Positions 35,596 to 43,886 of a DNA stretch of 64,000 nt are shown here, piece after piece; within the stretch, counting starts at the first letter, position 1; each line of letters opens with the position of its first letter. This DNA is from an uncultured Bacilli bacterium (lineage in GTDB: Bacteria; Bacillota_I; Bacilli_A; RFN20; CAG-631): NCBI GenBank assembly GCA_934201705.1, contig CAKPXF010000011.1, positions 1 to 64,000 of the forward strand. The letters run 5' to 3'. Below the pieces are notes generated by a model. The model was not told the DNA's origin. It did no database searches and was given only the letters and a program-made list of their open reading frames with translations. The translations under genes and the position numbers were made by a program.

Positions 35596-36876
35596 TTATA
35601 AAATACTATTTAATTCTTTTTCTACATCATTATATTTTTTATTATGCTTTGTATATACTTTTCCTCTTGCTATTACAAATAATGGATCCTTTAAAGCTTT
35701 TAAATCTATTAATGGATTATCTTTAACTATCATCATATCAGCAACCTTATTTTCTTTAATAGTTCCAGTGATATTATCAATATCTAATATTTTAGCATTT
35801 ACTTCAGTAGCTGTATGAATAGCAAAGGAATTAGTAACTCCATCGATATATTTAGAAAAATAGATTAATTCTCTATACATATCATAATGTGTAACAAGTG
35901 GACAACCAGTATCAGTACCAAGTCCTACTAAAATATTTTCCTTTAAACATTTATTAACAACATTAATCATGCCTTTTAATAATACTTTTGTATTATATTG
36001 AGCAAGCTCATCGTAACCAAGCTTATTATAATCAATTTTAGCAAGTGGCATAGCAGGTGATAATGTACAAATAAGGGCGCCATTTCTTTCTTTGAATTTC
36101 TTTAATAATTCATCACTTACATCAGCTCCATGCTCAATAGTATCAACGCCATTATTAATAGCTACCTCCATACCTTTGCTACCTTCAACATGAGCTGCTA
36201 CCTTAAAGCCTAATTCATGAGCTTTATCACAGCAAGCCTTTACCATTGAAGAAGGCATTTTTAAAACACCGACAGTTCCACGTTCCTTACAATCAAGAAC
36301 ACCACCTGTAATCATAAGCTTTACTAATGAAGCATTATTTGCTTTAGCATTTTCAACCATTTTAACAGCTTCATCTATAGTGTCGCATCCTTTAGCAACA
36401 GTACCAACCATATGGCCATTTTTAACGCCAATTGCTACATTAGCAGCTAGAATTCTAGGACCAACCTTTTTATTTTTATTAATAAGTGATGCAAGCGTTG
36501 AATCAAAATTATCAATTCCCCCAACTGCTCTTAAGGTTGTAACACCAGATAATAATTCCATTTTGGCATATTTTGCGCCAATATTAACGCCAATTTTTCT
36601 AGTTAAGGGATTTGAACAAATAAATTTTATTAATTTTTTTTGATCAGCAGCTTTTTTCTTTGTTATTTTTCCACTAGCAGGTAGATGAACATGCATATTT
36701 ATTAAGCCTGGAAGTACATAAGCATTTTTTAAGTCAATTATCTTATCAGCTTTTTCATTTATTTCTGTATCAATTTTTTTAATTATTTCATCTTCAATTA
36801 AAATTTGATAATTTTCTTTTACTTCCATATTTAAGGTTCCATCTAATATAAAGCAATTTTTAAGCAATAATTTCAT
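35596..36876 (-). CDS. Amidohydrolase-superfamily metalloenzyme
   Basis: This cytoplasmic hydrolase of 426 residues has the amidohydrolase layout. A small beta domain is followed by the metal-binding motif L-P-G-L-I-N-M-H-V-H near 55-64, a carboxylated-Lys candidate in V-K-L-M-I-T-G-G near 185, A-A-H-V-E-G near 217 and T-I-E-H-G-A-D near 236. The final metal Asp is in L-G-T-D-T-G near 310, and the beta domain closes with K-V-A-D-M-M-I-V-K-D-N-P-L. This resembles imidazolonepropionase-like and Xaa-Pro dipeptidase-like subgroups. Substrate cannot be told from sequence. It is transcribed alone, with a good ribosome site (AAGGAGATG) before ATG 36876. Confidence 0.85.
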   Translation of the reverse strand: MKLLLKNCFILDGTLNMEVKENYQILIEDEIIKKIDTEINEKADKIIDLKNAYVLPGLINMHVHLPASGKITKKKAADQKKLIKFICSNPLTRKIGVNIGAKYAKMELLSGVTTLRAVGGIDNFDSTLASLINKNKKVGPRILAANVAIGVKNGHMVGTVAKGCDTIDEAVKMVENAKANNASLVKLMITGGVLDCKERGTVGVLKMPSSMVKACCDKAHELGFKVAAHVEGSKGMEVAINNGVDTIEHGADVSDELLKKFKERNGALICTLSPAMPLAKIDYNKLGYDELAQYNTKVLLKGMINVVNKCLKENILVGLGTDTGCPLVTHYDMYRELIYFSKYIDGVTNSFAIHTATEVNAKILDIDNITGTIKENKVADMMIVKDNPLIDLKALKDPLFVIARGKVYTKHNKKYNDVEKELNSIL

Positions 36877-36975
36877 AAGTCCATCTCCTTGTATTTAAAT
36901 TATATTACCATTAAAAATAAGACATTTCAATTAAAATTATTTTTATTAATTCAATAGAATATCTTTATAAATATA

Positions 36976-36984
36976 TGTTATAAT
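36976..36984 (+). promoter_or_regulatory. Extended -10 promoter of the membrane-protein gene
   Basis: TG-T-TATAAT with the hexamer at 36979-36984 lies 29 bases before ATG 37013. An AAAGGG ribosome site falls between. No good -35 is visible, as expected for an extended -10 promoter. Confidence 0.6.
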
Positions 36985-37012
36985 TATTAAAAATAAATGA
37001 AAGGGTATACAA

Positions 37013-37498
37013 ATGAAAAATAATAAGGAAATTTTCTTTGATGGCTGTTTTGTTATATCATTCATATTAGCTGTTTTATCTTTTTTATTTTTTGCTTTTC
37101 TTTTATTTACGAATATAGCTTATGTTGAATATGTTCCTTATTGGAATGATTATTTTCTATTTTATGGGAAACTTATTAGCCTTTTTAATAATATTAAAAT
37201 TACTATATTTGTTATTACTATCATTTGCTGTGTATTATCAGCTTTTTTAAAAAATAGAATAATGTTTTTGATAAATACAATTTTTGATTTGATCTCTTCT
37301 ATAATTTTCATCAAAGTCATATCAGATTACTTTTATTATGCAAGGAAAATATTGTTTAATTCTGCTTCAATATTAATATGTATAATGATTTTATTAGTTT
37401 CGTTTTTATTTCATTTAGTTTTTGCTTTAACTTATGAAAAAAAGTATTATATTGATAATAAAAAAATTGAAGAAAATAATAATGATAATCCTTATTAA
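37013..37498 (+). CDS. Hypothetical four-helix membrane protein
   Basis: I do not recognise this 161-residue protein. It has four hydrophobic helices (about 12-34, 48-75, 78-103 and 115-140) and a polar Asn-rich C-terminal tail (E-E-N-N-N-D-N), so it is an integral membrane protein with short loops. No conserved catalytic motif is visible. It has its own extended -10 promoter and AAAGGG ribosome site. Its stop codon overlaps the stop codon of the convergent helicase-nuclease gene by three bases, with no terminator between them, so the two transcripts probably overlap at their 3' ends. Confidence 0.6.
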   Translation: MKNNKEIFFDGCFVISFILAVLSFLFFAFLLFTNIAYVEYVPYWNDYFLFYGKLISLFNNIKITIFVITIICCVLSAFLKNRIMFLINTIFDLISSIIFIKVISDYFYYARKILFNSASILICIMILLVSFLFHLVFALTYEKKYYIDNKKIEENNNDNPY

Positions 37499-40400
37499 GA
37501 AACTTCCTCAGCTTGATTATTTAAATAATCATCATCAAATAATGTTTGTTGAATAGATATTTCTTTATTATTTGTAGACATAATGATACTAGCAATATAT
37601 TCATATGCTTTAACAAGTGTGTTTGGAATAAAGCAAAGCTTTATGCCATACTTATTACATATATCAATTTTCTCTTTATCACATTTTTCTCTTTTTATTG
37701 AGCCAAAATGCTCGGGGCCATTAACCTCAAAGGCTATAACTGGCTTTTTAACACCAATTATATTTTTCTCATATAGAACCATGTCAAACTCATAGCTACT
37801 TAAATAAGATGGAAGTGAAGCATCTTTAATAACCTTATTTATTTTAATATTTCTAACCGCTTCAAAGTTTACATTACAAGTACAAAAATGACAAATTGTC
37901 TTATAAAACTCATCTTCATTAACACTACCATTTGATTTTCCAATTTCCATTTTTACTGTTTCATTTGGCGGTACTTCTATACTACCATTGCTTTTAGCAT
38001 ATTGAATTAGGTTATATAAATCATCTTTTTTATCTGATAATACATTAAGTATTTCAGTGTCTGTAGCAATGATTACCTTATTTTTAGCACGAGTTATAGC
38101 AACATTTAATAATTCGTGATTATTTTTTAACCAATTGAATGTTTTCTTACTAGTTTTTAAAGACAAAGCTGTTGAGATAATTATTGTATTTCGCTCTGCT
38201 CCTTGAAGCTGATGTATGGTACCACATTCAACATTGCTAATATTATTTTCTTTTAAAAGATTTTGTATAGCCTCCTTTTGATTAACAAAAGGTGTAATAA
38301 TAAAAGCATCCTCAATGTTATTTCTTTTAATATATTTAGCTATTTCATAGGCCTCATCAAAGGCTTCGTTTTTTTGCTTTACATTTTTATTTTTAACATC
38401 AAGTACTTTAATTTCACCATCATCTTTAATAAATGAAAGATTCAATGAATTATTATAAAATCTTTGATTAGAAAAATTAATTATTTTTTTTCCACATCTA
38501 TAATGATATTTAAGTAAAATATATTTCGAAATATTATCATTTTCAAGCATTATATCTAGTATTGAATGTGTTTTATAATCATAGCATTTAGAGACATTGT
38601 ATTTTTCAATTAAAAATCTATTAGTTAAATCATCTAAAACAATTACTGGCTTTAATTGATTTGGATCGCCAACTAATAATAATGAATTTGCCTTAGATAT
38701 AGGAATTAAAGAGGTTGCTACATTGCATTGGCCGGCTTCATCCATAACAACTAAATCAAACATAAATTTACTATTTCCTAGCCTTTTTGATGAAATATTA
38801 GTAGAAAAAATAATTGGAAATACATCAACTAGCATTTTCATATTGTCATCATTTTGTGTCCATTTATTAAATTCCATTGCCCTATCATTGTCATCGTTTA
38901 TATAGCAGATGCTAATTAATTCTGCATATTTTGGCTTCTTAAGCTTTAAAATATACTGTAAGGATTTAAAAAATAAATATTGAGATAATTGGTAATTTTC
39001 CTTTAAAGGAATAAATAGTGATGTAATTTCATCATTTGTTACTTCAGGATAACTTTTTAGATTTTCTTCGAGTTCAATCGTTTTAGCTTTTAATGTTTCA
39101 ACAATTTTGCTTGTTTTGTTGTCAAATGAATCTATTAATTTTTTAGAACTTTCTAAGCAATTTTCAATATCAATGCGTTTTTCCTGATTACTTAATAGCT
39201 GTATCAATTTGATGTTTTTATCATCAGTCGATATTTTTATTTTTTCAAGTAGATCATCTTTTGGCTCAAGAGCATAGCTATAATTATATAATTGTTTAAT
39301 TCTCAATGTTGCCTTTTTGACATCTTCAAAATTCCCAAGCCTTAAAAAAGGAAAATTAATAGTTTCATTTTTATAAGAAAAAACTAATTTTTCAACAATA
39401 CCATCAACCGGTTTATTATTTGAAGAACAAATAAGCATTGTTTTATTATTATACATAGCACTTAAGGCTACATTAATAATGGTTTGAGTCTTTCCTGTTC
39501 CTGGAGGCCCTTGAACATAGGTGATTGGATATTTAAGAGCATTATATAATACCCTCATTTGATTAATATTAATTCTTTTATCATAAATTATCAAAGATGG
39601 TTCTTTTTTCCTAATATAATTTCTTTTACTAATATTTCCAAAAAAAGCTTTTAATGGTATAGGAAGTTCATTATTCAAGTATTTTTCTTCAATACTAGCG
39701 TATGTTTCGTATAAATTTGTTGAAACTTCCCGCTTTAATAGCATAATGTCTGGCCTTTCATCAATCCTTTCATTTGTATTAAGATTTGAAGAAATAATTT
39801 CTCGATATGTACTATAATTATCAATAAAAGTTTTAGAAAATTCATCCATATCCATTTTAATATAATTAAATAATGAGTGTCTTCTACCTTCTACCATAAA
39901 TGTTTGATTAAAGTGTAAATTTTTATCAAGAACTAGTGATTGCTTTATTGGGTCAAATGTTAAAATATAATAGCAAATAATAAATTTGTTTTTTCCTTCA
40001 CTTATTGATAAGCAATTAACAACTAGTGTGTAAAATGTATTGTTAATTTTTTTTAAGTCATAATGATAAATATCAGATATTATTCTTTTTGCTTGTATAT
40101 CATTTAGTTTATATATTTTATTCATTCGCAGTTTCTTTAAATCAATTCCATCAATTAAGGAATATTCCTTTTGCGATGGATCATTATCAAAAGTATTGCA
40201 TTCAGTATAATAATTTAAAATGTTGTTATTAAAATGGTCGTAATTTAGCCATTCACATTTATCTAAATTATTTTCAATTTTGATTATTAATTTATCATTA
40301 TTGTCATATGATGTAAAATCAATCACATCAGCACTTTTAATATTTTCATAATATATCCAATTATCTATTGTGTTTAAGGCTTTGTTATGATTAAAAATAG

Positions 40401-40542
40401 AAACAAATAGTTTTTTATTTATAAAATCAATATCTTTAATAGCAATCCAATAAAAGGTATTTTCCTTATTTTGATTAACATATGAAATATTAAGCCATTT
40501 ACCTTCTTTAATTGCCTTTGATAATTTATCACCAATATTCAT
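37495..40542 (-). CDS. SF1 (Upf1-like) helicase fused to a PD-(D/E)xK-type nuclease domain
   Basis: This large protein of about 1015 residues has three parts (numbers count from a TTG six codons upstream). Residues about 10-120 are a beta-rich N-terminal domain that faintly recalls WYL domains. Residues about 320-840 form a superfamily 1 helicase: Walker A G-P-P-G-T-G-K-T at 351-358, Walker B M-D-E-A-G-Q near 606-611 and G-D-P-N-Q-L-K-P near 631. The helicase also shows Y-H-Y-R-C-G near 685, G-T-I-H-Q-L-Q-G-A-E near 780 and N-V-A-I-T-R-A-K near 819. The last 130 residues resemble DUF2726-type nucleases, with Asp926 (Y-E-F-D) and Glu945 (F-E-V-N-G). I start at ATG 40542, with AGGGAC upstream, rather than TTG 40560. 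DNA repair or phage defence is possible; no defence partner gene lies nearby. Confidence 0.82.
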   Translation of the reverse strand: MNIGDKLSKAIKEGKWLNISYVNQNKENTFYWIAIKDIDFINKKLFVSIFNHNKALNTIDNWIYYENIKSADVIDFTSYDNNDKLIIKIENNLDKCEWLNYDHFNNNILNYYTECNTFDNDPSQKEYSLIDGIDLKKLRMNKIYKLNDIQAKRIISDIYHYDLKKINNTFYTLVVNCLSISEGKNKFIICYYILTFDPIKQSLVLDKNLHFNQTFMVEGRRHSLFNYIKMDMDEFSKTFIDNYSTYREIISSNLNTNERIDERPDIMLLKREVSTNLYETYASIEEKYLNNELPIPLKAFFGNISKRNYIRKKEPSLIIYDKRININQMRVLYNALKYPITYVQGPPGTGKTQTIINVALSAMYNNKTMLICSSNNKPVDGIVEKLVFSYKNETINFPFLRLGNFEDVKKATLRIKQLYNYSYALEPKDDLLEKIKISTDDKNIKLIQLLSNQEKRIDIENCLESSKKLIDSFDNKTSKIVETLKAKTIELEENLKSYPEVTNDEITSLFIPLKENYQLSQYLFFKSLQYILKLKKPKYAELISICYINDDNDRAMEFNKWTQNDDNMKMLVDVFPIIFSTNISSKRLGNSKFMFDLVVMDEAGQCNVATSLIPISKANSLLLVGDPNQLKPVIVLDDLTNRFLIEKYNVSKCYDYKTHSILDIMLENDNISKYILLKYHYRCGKKIINFSNQRFYNNSLNLSFIKDDGEIKVLDVKNKNVKQKNEAFDEAYEIAKYIKRNNIEDAFIITPFVNQKEAIQNLLKENNISNVECGTIHQLQGAERNTIIISTALSLKTSKKTFNWLKNNHELLNVAITRAKNKVIIATDTEILNVLSDKKDDLYNLIQYAKSNGSIEVPPNETVKMEIGKSNGSVNEDEFYKTICHFCTCNVNFEAVRNIKINKVIKDASLPSYLSSYEFDMVLYEKNIIGVKKPVIAFEVNGPEHFGSIKREKCDKEKIDICNKYGIKLCFIPNTLVKAYEYIASIIMSTNNKEISIQQTLFDDDYLNNQAEEVS

Positions 40543-40583
40543 TAAATTTGTCCCTACCAATCTTATAAAAATTATATAATTAT

Positions 40584-40628
40584 AGTACTTTATTTGTCAA
40601 TAACCGCCGATTATTGAATATTAGTACT
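40584..40628. promoter_or_regulatory. Nested inverted repeat between helicase and tsaC genes
   Basis: TCAATAA and TTATTGA (cores 40598-40603 and 40611-40616) flank a GC-rich CCGCCGA, and AGTACT lies outside on both sides (40584-40589 and 40623-40628). The two levels of symmetry share a centre within one base. It lies in the divergent promoter region, so it could be an operator for either gene. As RNA it would form only a weak seven-bp hairpin. Confidence 0.4.
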
Positions 40629-40714
40629 TATTATTCATAAATTCTTCTTATGGTTCTTTCATTTTCTTGTATTTAAATTTTTAATAGTATAAAATATTAA
40701 AGAGGATTAAAGGT

Positions 40715-41326
40715 ATGGAAACAAAAGTTTATCAAAGTAATGATTACAAAAAGATTGTTGAAGATTTACTAAAAGGTGAGGTGGTTGGCTTCCCAACAGA
40801 AACTGTTTATGGCTTAGCAATTGTTTATAATAGTAAAGAAGCTTTTGATAAAATCTATCAAATTAAGCAAAGGTCTATTACAAAGCCAATTTCTGCTATG
40901 GTAGCAAACAAAGAGGTATTAAAAAATATTGCTGTAGTTGATAAAAGAGCTAGTCAAGTTGTTGATAATTTAATGCCAGGATCTATTACAGTTATTTTGC
41001 CAGCCAAAGATAATCTTTTAGAGCATGTAACCTTTAATTTAAATACAATTGGTGTTAGAATTCCAACAAATGAAACTGCTTTAAGAATTTTAAATGAAAT
41101 CAATATTCCACTTTTAGTAACAAGTGCCAATATTTCTAATGAACCTTCATTATTGAAGGCTAAGGATGTTTATTCAAAATTTAGCGGGAAAATTGCCTCA
41201 TTAATTGATGAGGATGCTATAAATGGAGTAGCTTCAACAGTTGTTGATTTAACTAAAAAACCAATTAAAATTTTAAGGGAAGGGCCAATAAGTAAAGAAA
41301 GGATAGAAGAAGTTTTAGGTGAATAA
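40715..41326 (+). CDS. tsaC: L-threonylcarbamoyladenylate synthase
   Basis: This cytoplasmic enzyme makes threonylcarbamoyl-AMP for the universal t6A37 modification of tRNAs. At 203 residues it is the short TsaC/YrdC form rather than long Sua5. The substrate pocket motif G-F-P-T-E-T-V-Y-G-L lies near 22-31 and K-R-S/Q-type loop I-K-Q-R-S-I-T-K-P near 52-60. P-G-S-I-T-V-I-L, G-V-R-I-P and V-T-S-A-N-I-S are conserved. The start ATG 40715 follows AAAGAGGA. It forms an operon with rpiB, whose start is two bases after its stop, an arrangement common in Bacillota. Confidence 0.95.
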   Translation: METKVYQSNDYKKIVEDLLKGEVVGFPTETVYGLAIVYNSKEAFDKIYQIKQRSITKPISAMVANKEVLKNIAVVDKRASQVVDNLMPGSITVILPAKDNLLEHVTFNLNTIGVRIPTNETALRILNEINIPLLVTSANISNEPSLLKAKDVYSKFSGKIASLIDEDAINGVASTVVDLTKKPIKILREGPISKERIEEVLGE

Positions 41327-41327
41327 T

Positions 41328-41762
41328 ATGAAAATTGCTATTGCTAATGACCATGGTGGTCTTGATTTAAAAAAAGCTATAATGAATCATTATAAAGGAA
41401 AATATGATTTTATAAATTGCGGAACAGATACATATGATTCATGTGATTATCCATTGTTTGCTTTTAAAGCATGTGAGCTAGTTGCATCAAAAAAAGCAGA
41501 TTTTGCTATTGTTATTTGTAAAAGCGGAATTGGTATGTCAATTGCTGCAAATAAGGTTAAAGGTATTAGATGTGCATTAATTGATAATACTACTAATGCA
41601 AAATTGTGTCATCAGCATAATAATGCTAATGCTATTGCTCTTGGTGCTAATGATGTTAGCTCAAGGAAGGCTTATAAAATAATTGATGCATATTTAAGCG
41701 TAGAATTTGAAAAGCGTCATCAAAAGAGAATTGATTTAATTAGTAATTATGAAAATAACTAA
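41328..41762 (+). CDS. rpiB: Ribose-5-phosphate isomerase B
   Basis: This enzyme of the RpiB/LacAB family interconverts ribose 5-phosphate and ribulose 5-phosphate. The 144-residue protein has the typical opening I-A-I-A-N-D-H-G-G, the catalytic C-K-S-G-I-G-M-S-I-A-A-N-K near 66-78 with N-terminal-side Cys, and H-N-N-A-N-A-I-A-L-G. RpiB is favoured over galactose-6-phosphate isomerase because the gene stands alone next to tsaC, a housekeeping context. ATG 41328 follows AGGTGA; a GTG nine bases upstream overlaps the tsaC stop and is less likely. Confidence 0.92.
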   Translation: MKIAIANDHGGLDLKKAIMNHYKGKYDFINCGTDTYDSCDYPLFAFKACELVASKKADFAIVICKSGIGMSIAANKVKGIRCALIDNTTNAKLCHQHNNANAIALGANDVSSRKAYKIIDAYLSVEFEKRHQKRIDLISNYENN

Positions 41763-42144
41763 TGACAATCTTAATGTTTATAATGATAATGATGATTCTT
41801 TAAAACAAATGTTAAAAAAATCAATGATAGTTTCGTTGGCTTTTTTAATACCGATAATAGTTTTAATTATTATTTTTCCTATGTCATATTTTTTATTAAT
41901 TGGCTATATAGTAGGAGTTATTATTGGCTTTGCCTTGTTTTACTTTACAAATAAATTAATAAAGCAAACATATTATAGGGATTATATAAAAATTAGCAAA
42001 AAAATTCATTTTATGTATCAATTAAGCTATTTTTTAGTTTTTTTTATTTGTGGTTTTATTTTTAAATCATATTTTATAATTATAGGATTAACATTAGGAT
42101 TATTAATTATAAAAATAAGCACTTTATTTATTTCAAATAAATAA
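41749..42144 (+). CDS. AtpI-like small membrane protein
   Basis: This 131-residue protein has four predicted helices (about 28-46, 48-69, 88-107 and 108-127) arranged as two hairpins, with a polar N-terminus of 25 residues. Size, topology and position directly before atpB fit ATP synthase protein I (AtpI), which aids assembly of the Fo rotor and may transport Mg2+ or Ca2+. The sequence itself is too divergent for a firm call. It overlaps the end of rpiB by 14 bases and is separated from atpB by an AT-rich hairpin and a new promoter, so it is probably expressed with tsaC-rpiB. Confidence 0.55.
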   Translation: MKITNDNLNVYNDNDDSLKQMLKKSMIVSLAFLIPIIVLIIIFPMSYFLLIGYIVGVIIGFALFYFTNKLIKQTYYRDYIKISKKIHFMYQLSYFLVFFICGFIFKSYFIIIGLTLGLLIIKISTLFISNK

Positions 42145-42170
42145 ACACTTTCAGTTTATTTGTTTTGATT
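42139..42170 (+). terminator. AT-rich terminator before the atp operon
   Basis: AAATAAAC (42139-42146) pairs with GTTTATTT (42154-42161) around a seven-base loop and is followed by GTTTTGATTT. It starts at the stop codon of the AtpI-like gene. The stem is almost all A-T pairs, so it may be leaky and let tsaC-rpiB transcription run into the atp genes. Confidence 0.5.
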
Positions 42171-42193
42171 TATAAAAATAATTATGTTAAAAT
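42165..42193 (+). promoter_or_regulatory. Promoter of the ATP synthase operon
   Basis: TTGATT (42165-42170), exactly 17 bases, then TG-T-TAAAAT with the hexamer at 42188-42193. This combines a fair -35 with an extended -10. Transcription should start near 42200, giving a 22-base leader to atpB. Confidence 0.7.
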
Positions 42194-42221
42194 ACAAATG
42201 TTAAAAAAAGGAAGTAATAGT

Positions 42222-43001
42222 ATGGAAGCAATAAAATCTTTTTTTAAAAATATTTGGAATTATTTTGTAAATGAGGCTAAGGGTGAACTTTTAGTTTCTT
42301 TACTTGTTATGCTAATAATTGCTATTTTTGCTATTATTTTAGGACATGCCATTAAAAAAGCTGATCCAAAAAAGCCAACAAGAGGCTTAGCCTTTATTGC
42401 TGAAGAAATAATAAATTATGCTACAAAGCAAATAAGTGAAATATTAGGAACGGCATATTTGAAGTTTACGCCGTATTTTGTTTTCTTAATTTTATATATT
42501 CCACTAGCTTTCATAACAGGATTATTTGGCCTTGCTTCACCAATGACTTATTTTACTATTCCTCTATGCTTAGGAATTGTAACATGGTTTGGAATACAAC
42601 TATCTGCGATTCATTTCCAAAAGCTTGATTATATAAAAGGATTTACAAGCCCATTACCAACATGGATGCCTGTATTTGTTCCTATTAATATATTAAGCAA
42701 ATTTTCTCCACTTCTTTCATTATCAATTCGTTTATTTGGTAATGCAGTCGCTGGCTATATTTTAATGTGGCTTGTTTATTGGGGAACTGGAATGCTAACT
42801 GATGTTGTATTTGGTTTAGCTAATTTAAATATTTTTGGTATTATTATAGCTCCTGTATTACATGCTTATTTTGATGTATTTGGAGCATTTATTCAAACAA
42901 TTATATTTACAACGTTAACATTGCTTCTTATTTCTGCTGAAATACCAGCACCTGTTAATGTTGATGTAAATAAAACAAAAAAAGTAAAAGCAAAAAAATA
43001 A
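42222..43001 (+). CDS. atpB: ATP synthase Fo subunit a
   Basis: This is the membrane stator subunit of the F-type ATP synthase that forms the ion half-channels against the c ring. It has 259 residues and about six helices. The essential arginine is in the helix reading S-L-S-I-R-L-F-G-N-A-V-A-G near residues 168-180. The last residues are a lysine-rich tail (K-K-V-K-A-K-K). I start it at ATG 42222 because AAGGAAG precedes it; a longer frame from 42165 begins on the -35 element of the promoter and cannot be translated from that transcript. It is the first gene of the operon. Confidence 0.95.
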   Translation: MEAIKSFFKNIWNYFVNEAKGELLVSLLVMLIIAIFAIILGHAIKKADPKKPTRGLAFIAEEIINYATKQISEILGTAYLKFTPYFVFLILYIPLAFITGLFGLASPMTYFTIPLCLGIVTWFGIQLSAIHFQKLDYIKGFTSPLPTWMPVFVPINILSKFSPLLSLSIRLFGNAVAGYILMWLVYWGTGMLTDVVFGLANLNIFGIIIAPVLHAYFDVFGAFIQTIIFTTLTLLLISAEIPAPVNVDVNKTKKVKAKK

Positions 43002-43026
43002 TTATTTAAAATAAGGAGGAAAAATT

Positions 43027-43308
43027 ATGTTAGATGTATTTAGTGTTTTAATGGCTTTAACTGATAGTGGTACAGCTGTAGGTATTGGACTAGCATGCAT
43101 TGGCGCTGGTATTGCTGTATTTACAGGATTTGGTTCAGGTATTGGAGAAGGTAATATTGCTGCTCATGCAATGGATGCAATTGGTAGAAATCCTGAAGCA
43201 GCTGGCGTTATTCGCTCTAATATGATTTTAGGTATTGCTTTAGCTGAAACAACTGGTATTTATGGATTTGCTACTGCAATTTTAATTCTAGTAATGGCTC
43301 TATTTTAA
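43027..43308 (+). CDS. atpE: ATP synthase Fo subunit c, two-carboxylate ion site
   Basis: This is the rotor-ring subunit, 93 residues, two helices joined by the polar loop R-N-P-E-A. The ion-binding carboxylate is Glu74 in L-A-E-T-T-G-I-Y. On helix 1 the motif is G-S-G-I-G-E-G, so Glu41 stands where Na+-coupled c rings such as Ilyobacter have Gln32. Thr75 and Tyr79 match the Na+ ligand and support positions. Two carboxylates plus Ser/Thr next to the second Glu is the pattern reported for the Na+-driven Fusobacterium nucleatum c ring. I infer Na+ coupling. AAGGAGG precedes the ATG, consistent with high c-subunit translation. Confidence 0.95.
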   Translation: MLDVFSVLMALTDSGTAVGIGLACIGAGIAVFTGFGSGIGEGNIAAHAMDAIGRNPEAAGVIRSNMILGIALAETTGIYGFATAILILVMALF

Positions 43309-43331
43309 TTTAAAGAAAAGGGGGAATAATT

Positions 43332-43886
43332 ATGGCAATACTTGCCTTATTCTTAGCAGAAGAAAGTGATAAATTTGCTGATTTAAAAAAAATCGCTGAT
43401 AAAATTATTCCTAGTGATCCTTGGGCTTTTTTAGTACAACTACTAGCTACATTTATTTTAGTTTTAATATTAGCTAAGTTTTTAGTAAAACCTGCAAGAA
43501 AGTATATTAGTGAAAGGCAAGCCTATATTCAAGGTAATATTGACGAAGCTAATAATAAAAATCTAGAGGCAGACGAGAAACTAGCTGATGCTAATAAACA
43601 AATAAAAGATGCAAAAATTACTAGTAAACAAATGATTGAAAGTGCAAAGGTTAGTGCACTTAATGAAAAAGATAAAATTATTGATGATGCTAAAAATGAA
43701 GCTTCATTAATTAAAGAAAAAGCAAAAACTGATATAGAATATGAAAGAAAGACTATGAAGGAACAGTTAAACAATGATGTTGTTGATATTGCCCTTCTTG
43801 CTGCTAGTAAGGTTGTTGAAAGAGAAGTAAATGAAAAAGATAATCAAAGGATTATTGAATCATTTATAAATAAAGAGGATGAATAA
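43332..43886 (+). CDS. atpF: ATP synthase Fo subunit b
   Basis: This is the peripheral stalk subunit, 184 residues. One membrane helix (about 30-52, reading F-L-V-Q-L-L-A-T-F-I-L) is followed by the conserved K-P-A-R-K-Y-I near 56-62. A long Ala/Lys/Glu-rich helix runs to about 165 and dimerises along the F1 head. An unusual feature is an extra acidic, amphipathic N-terminal segment of about 28 residues before the membrane helix. Firmicute b subunits commonly have a short version of this. The ribosome site is GGGGAA. The stop shares one base with the atpH start (TAATG), so the two are translationally coupled. Confidence 0.93.
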   Translation: MAILALFLAEESDKFADLKKIADKIIPSDPWAFLVQLLATFILVLILAKFLVKPARKYISERQAYIQGNIDEANNKNLEADEKLADANKQIKDAKITSKQMIESAKVSALNEKDKIIDDAKNEASLIKEKAKTDIEYERKTMKEQLNNDVVDIALLAASKVVEREVNEKDNQRIIESFINKEDE

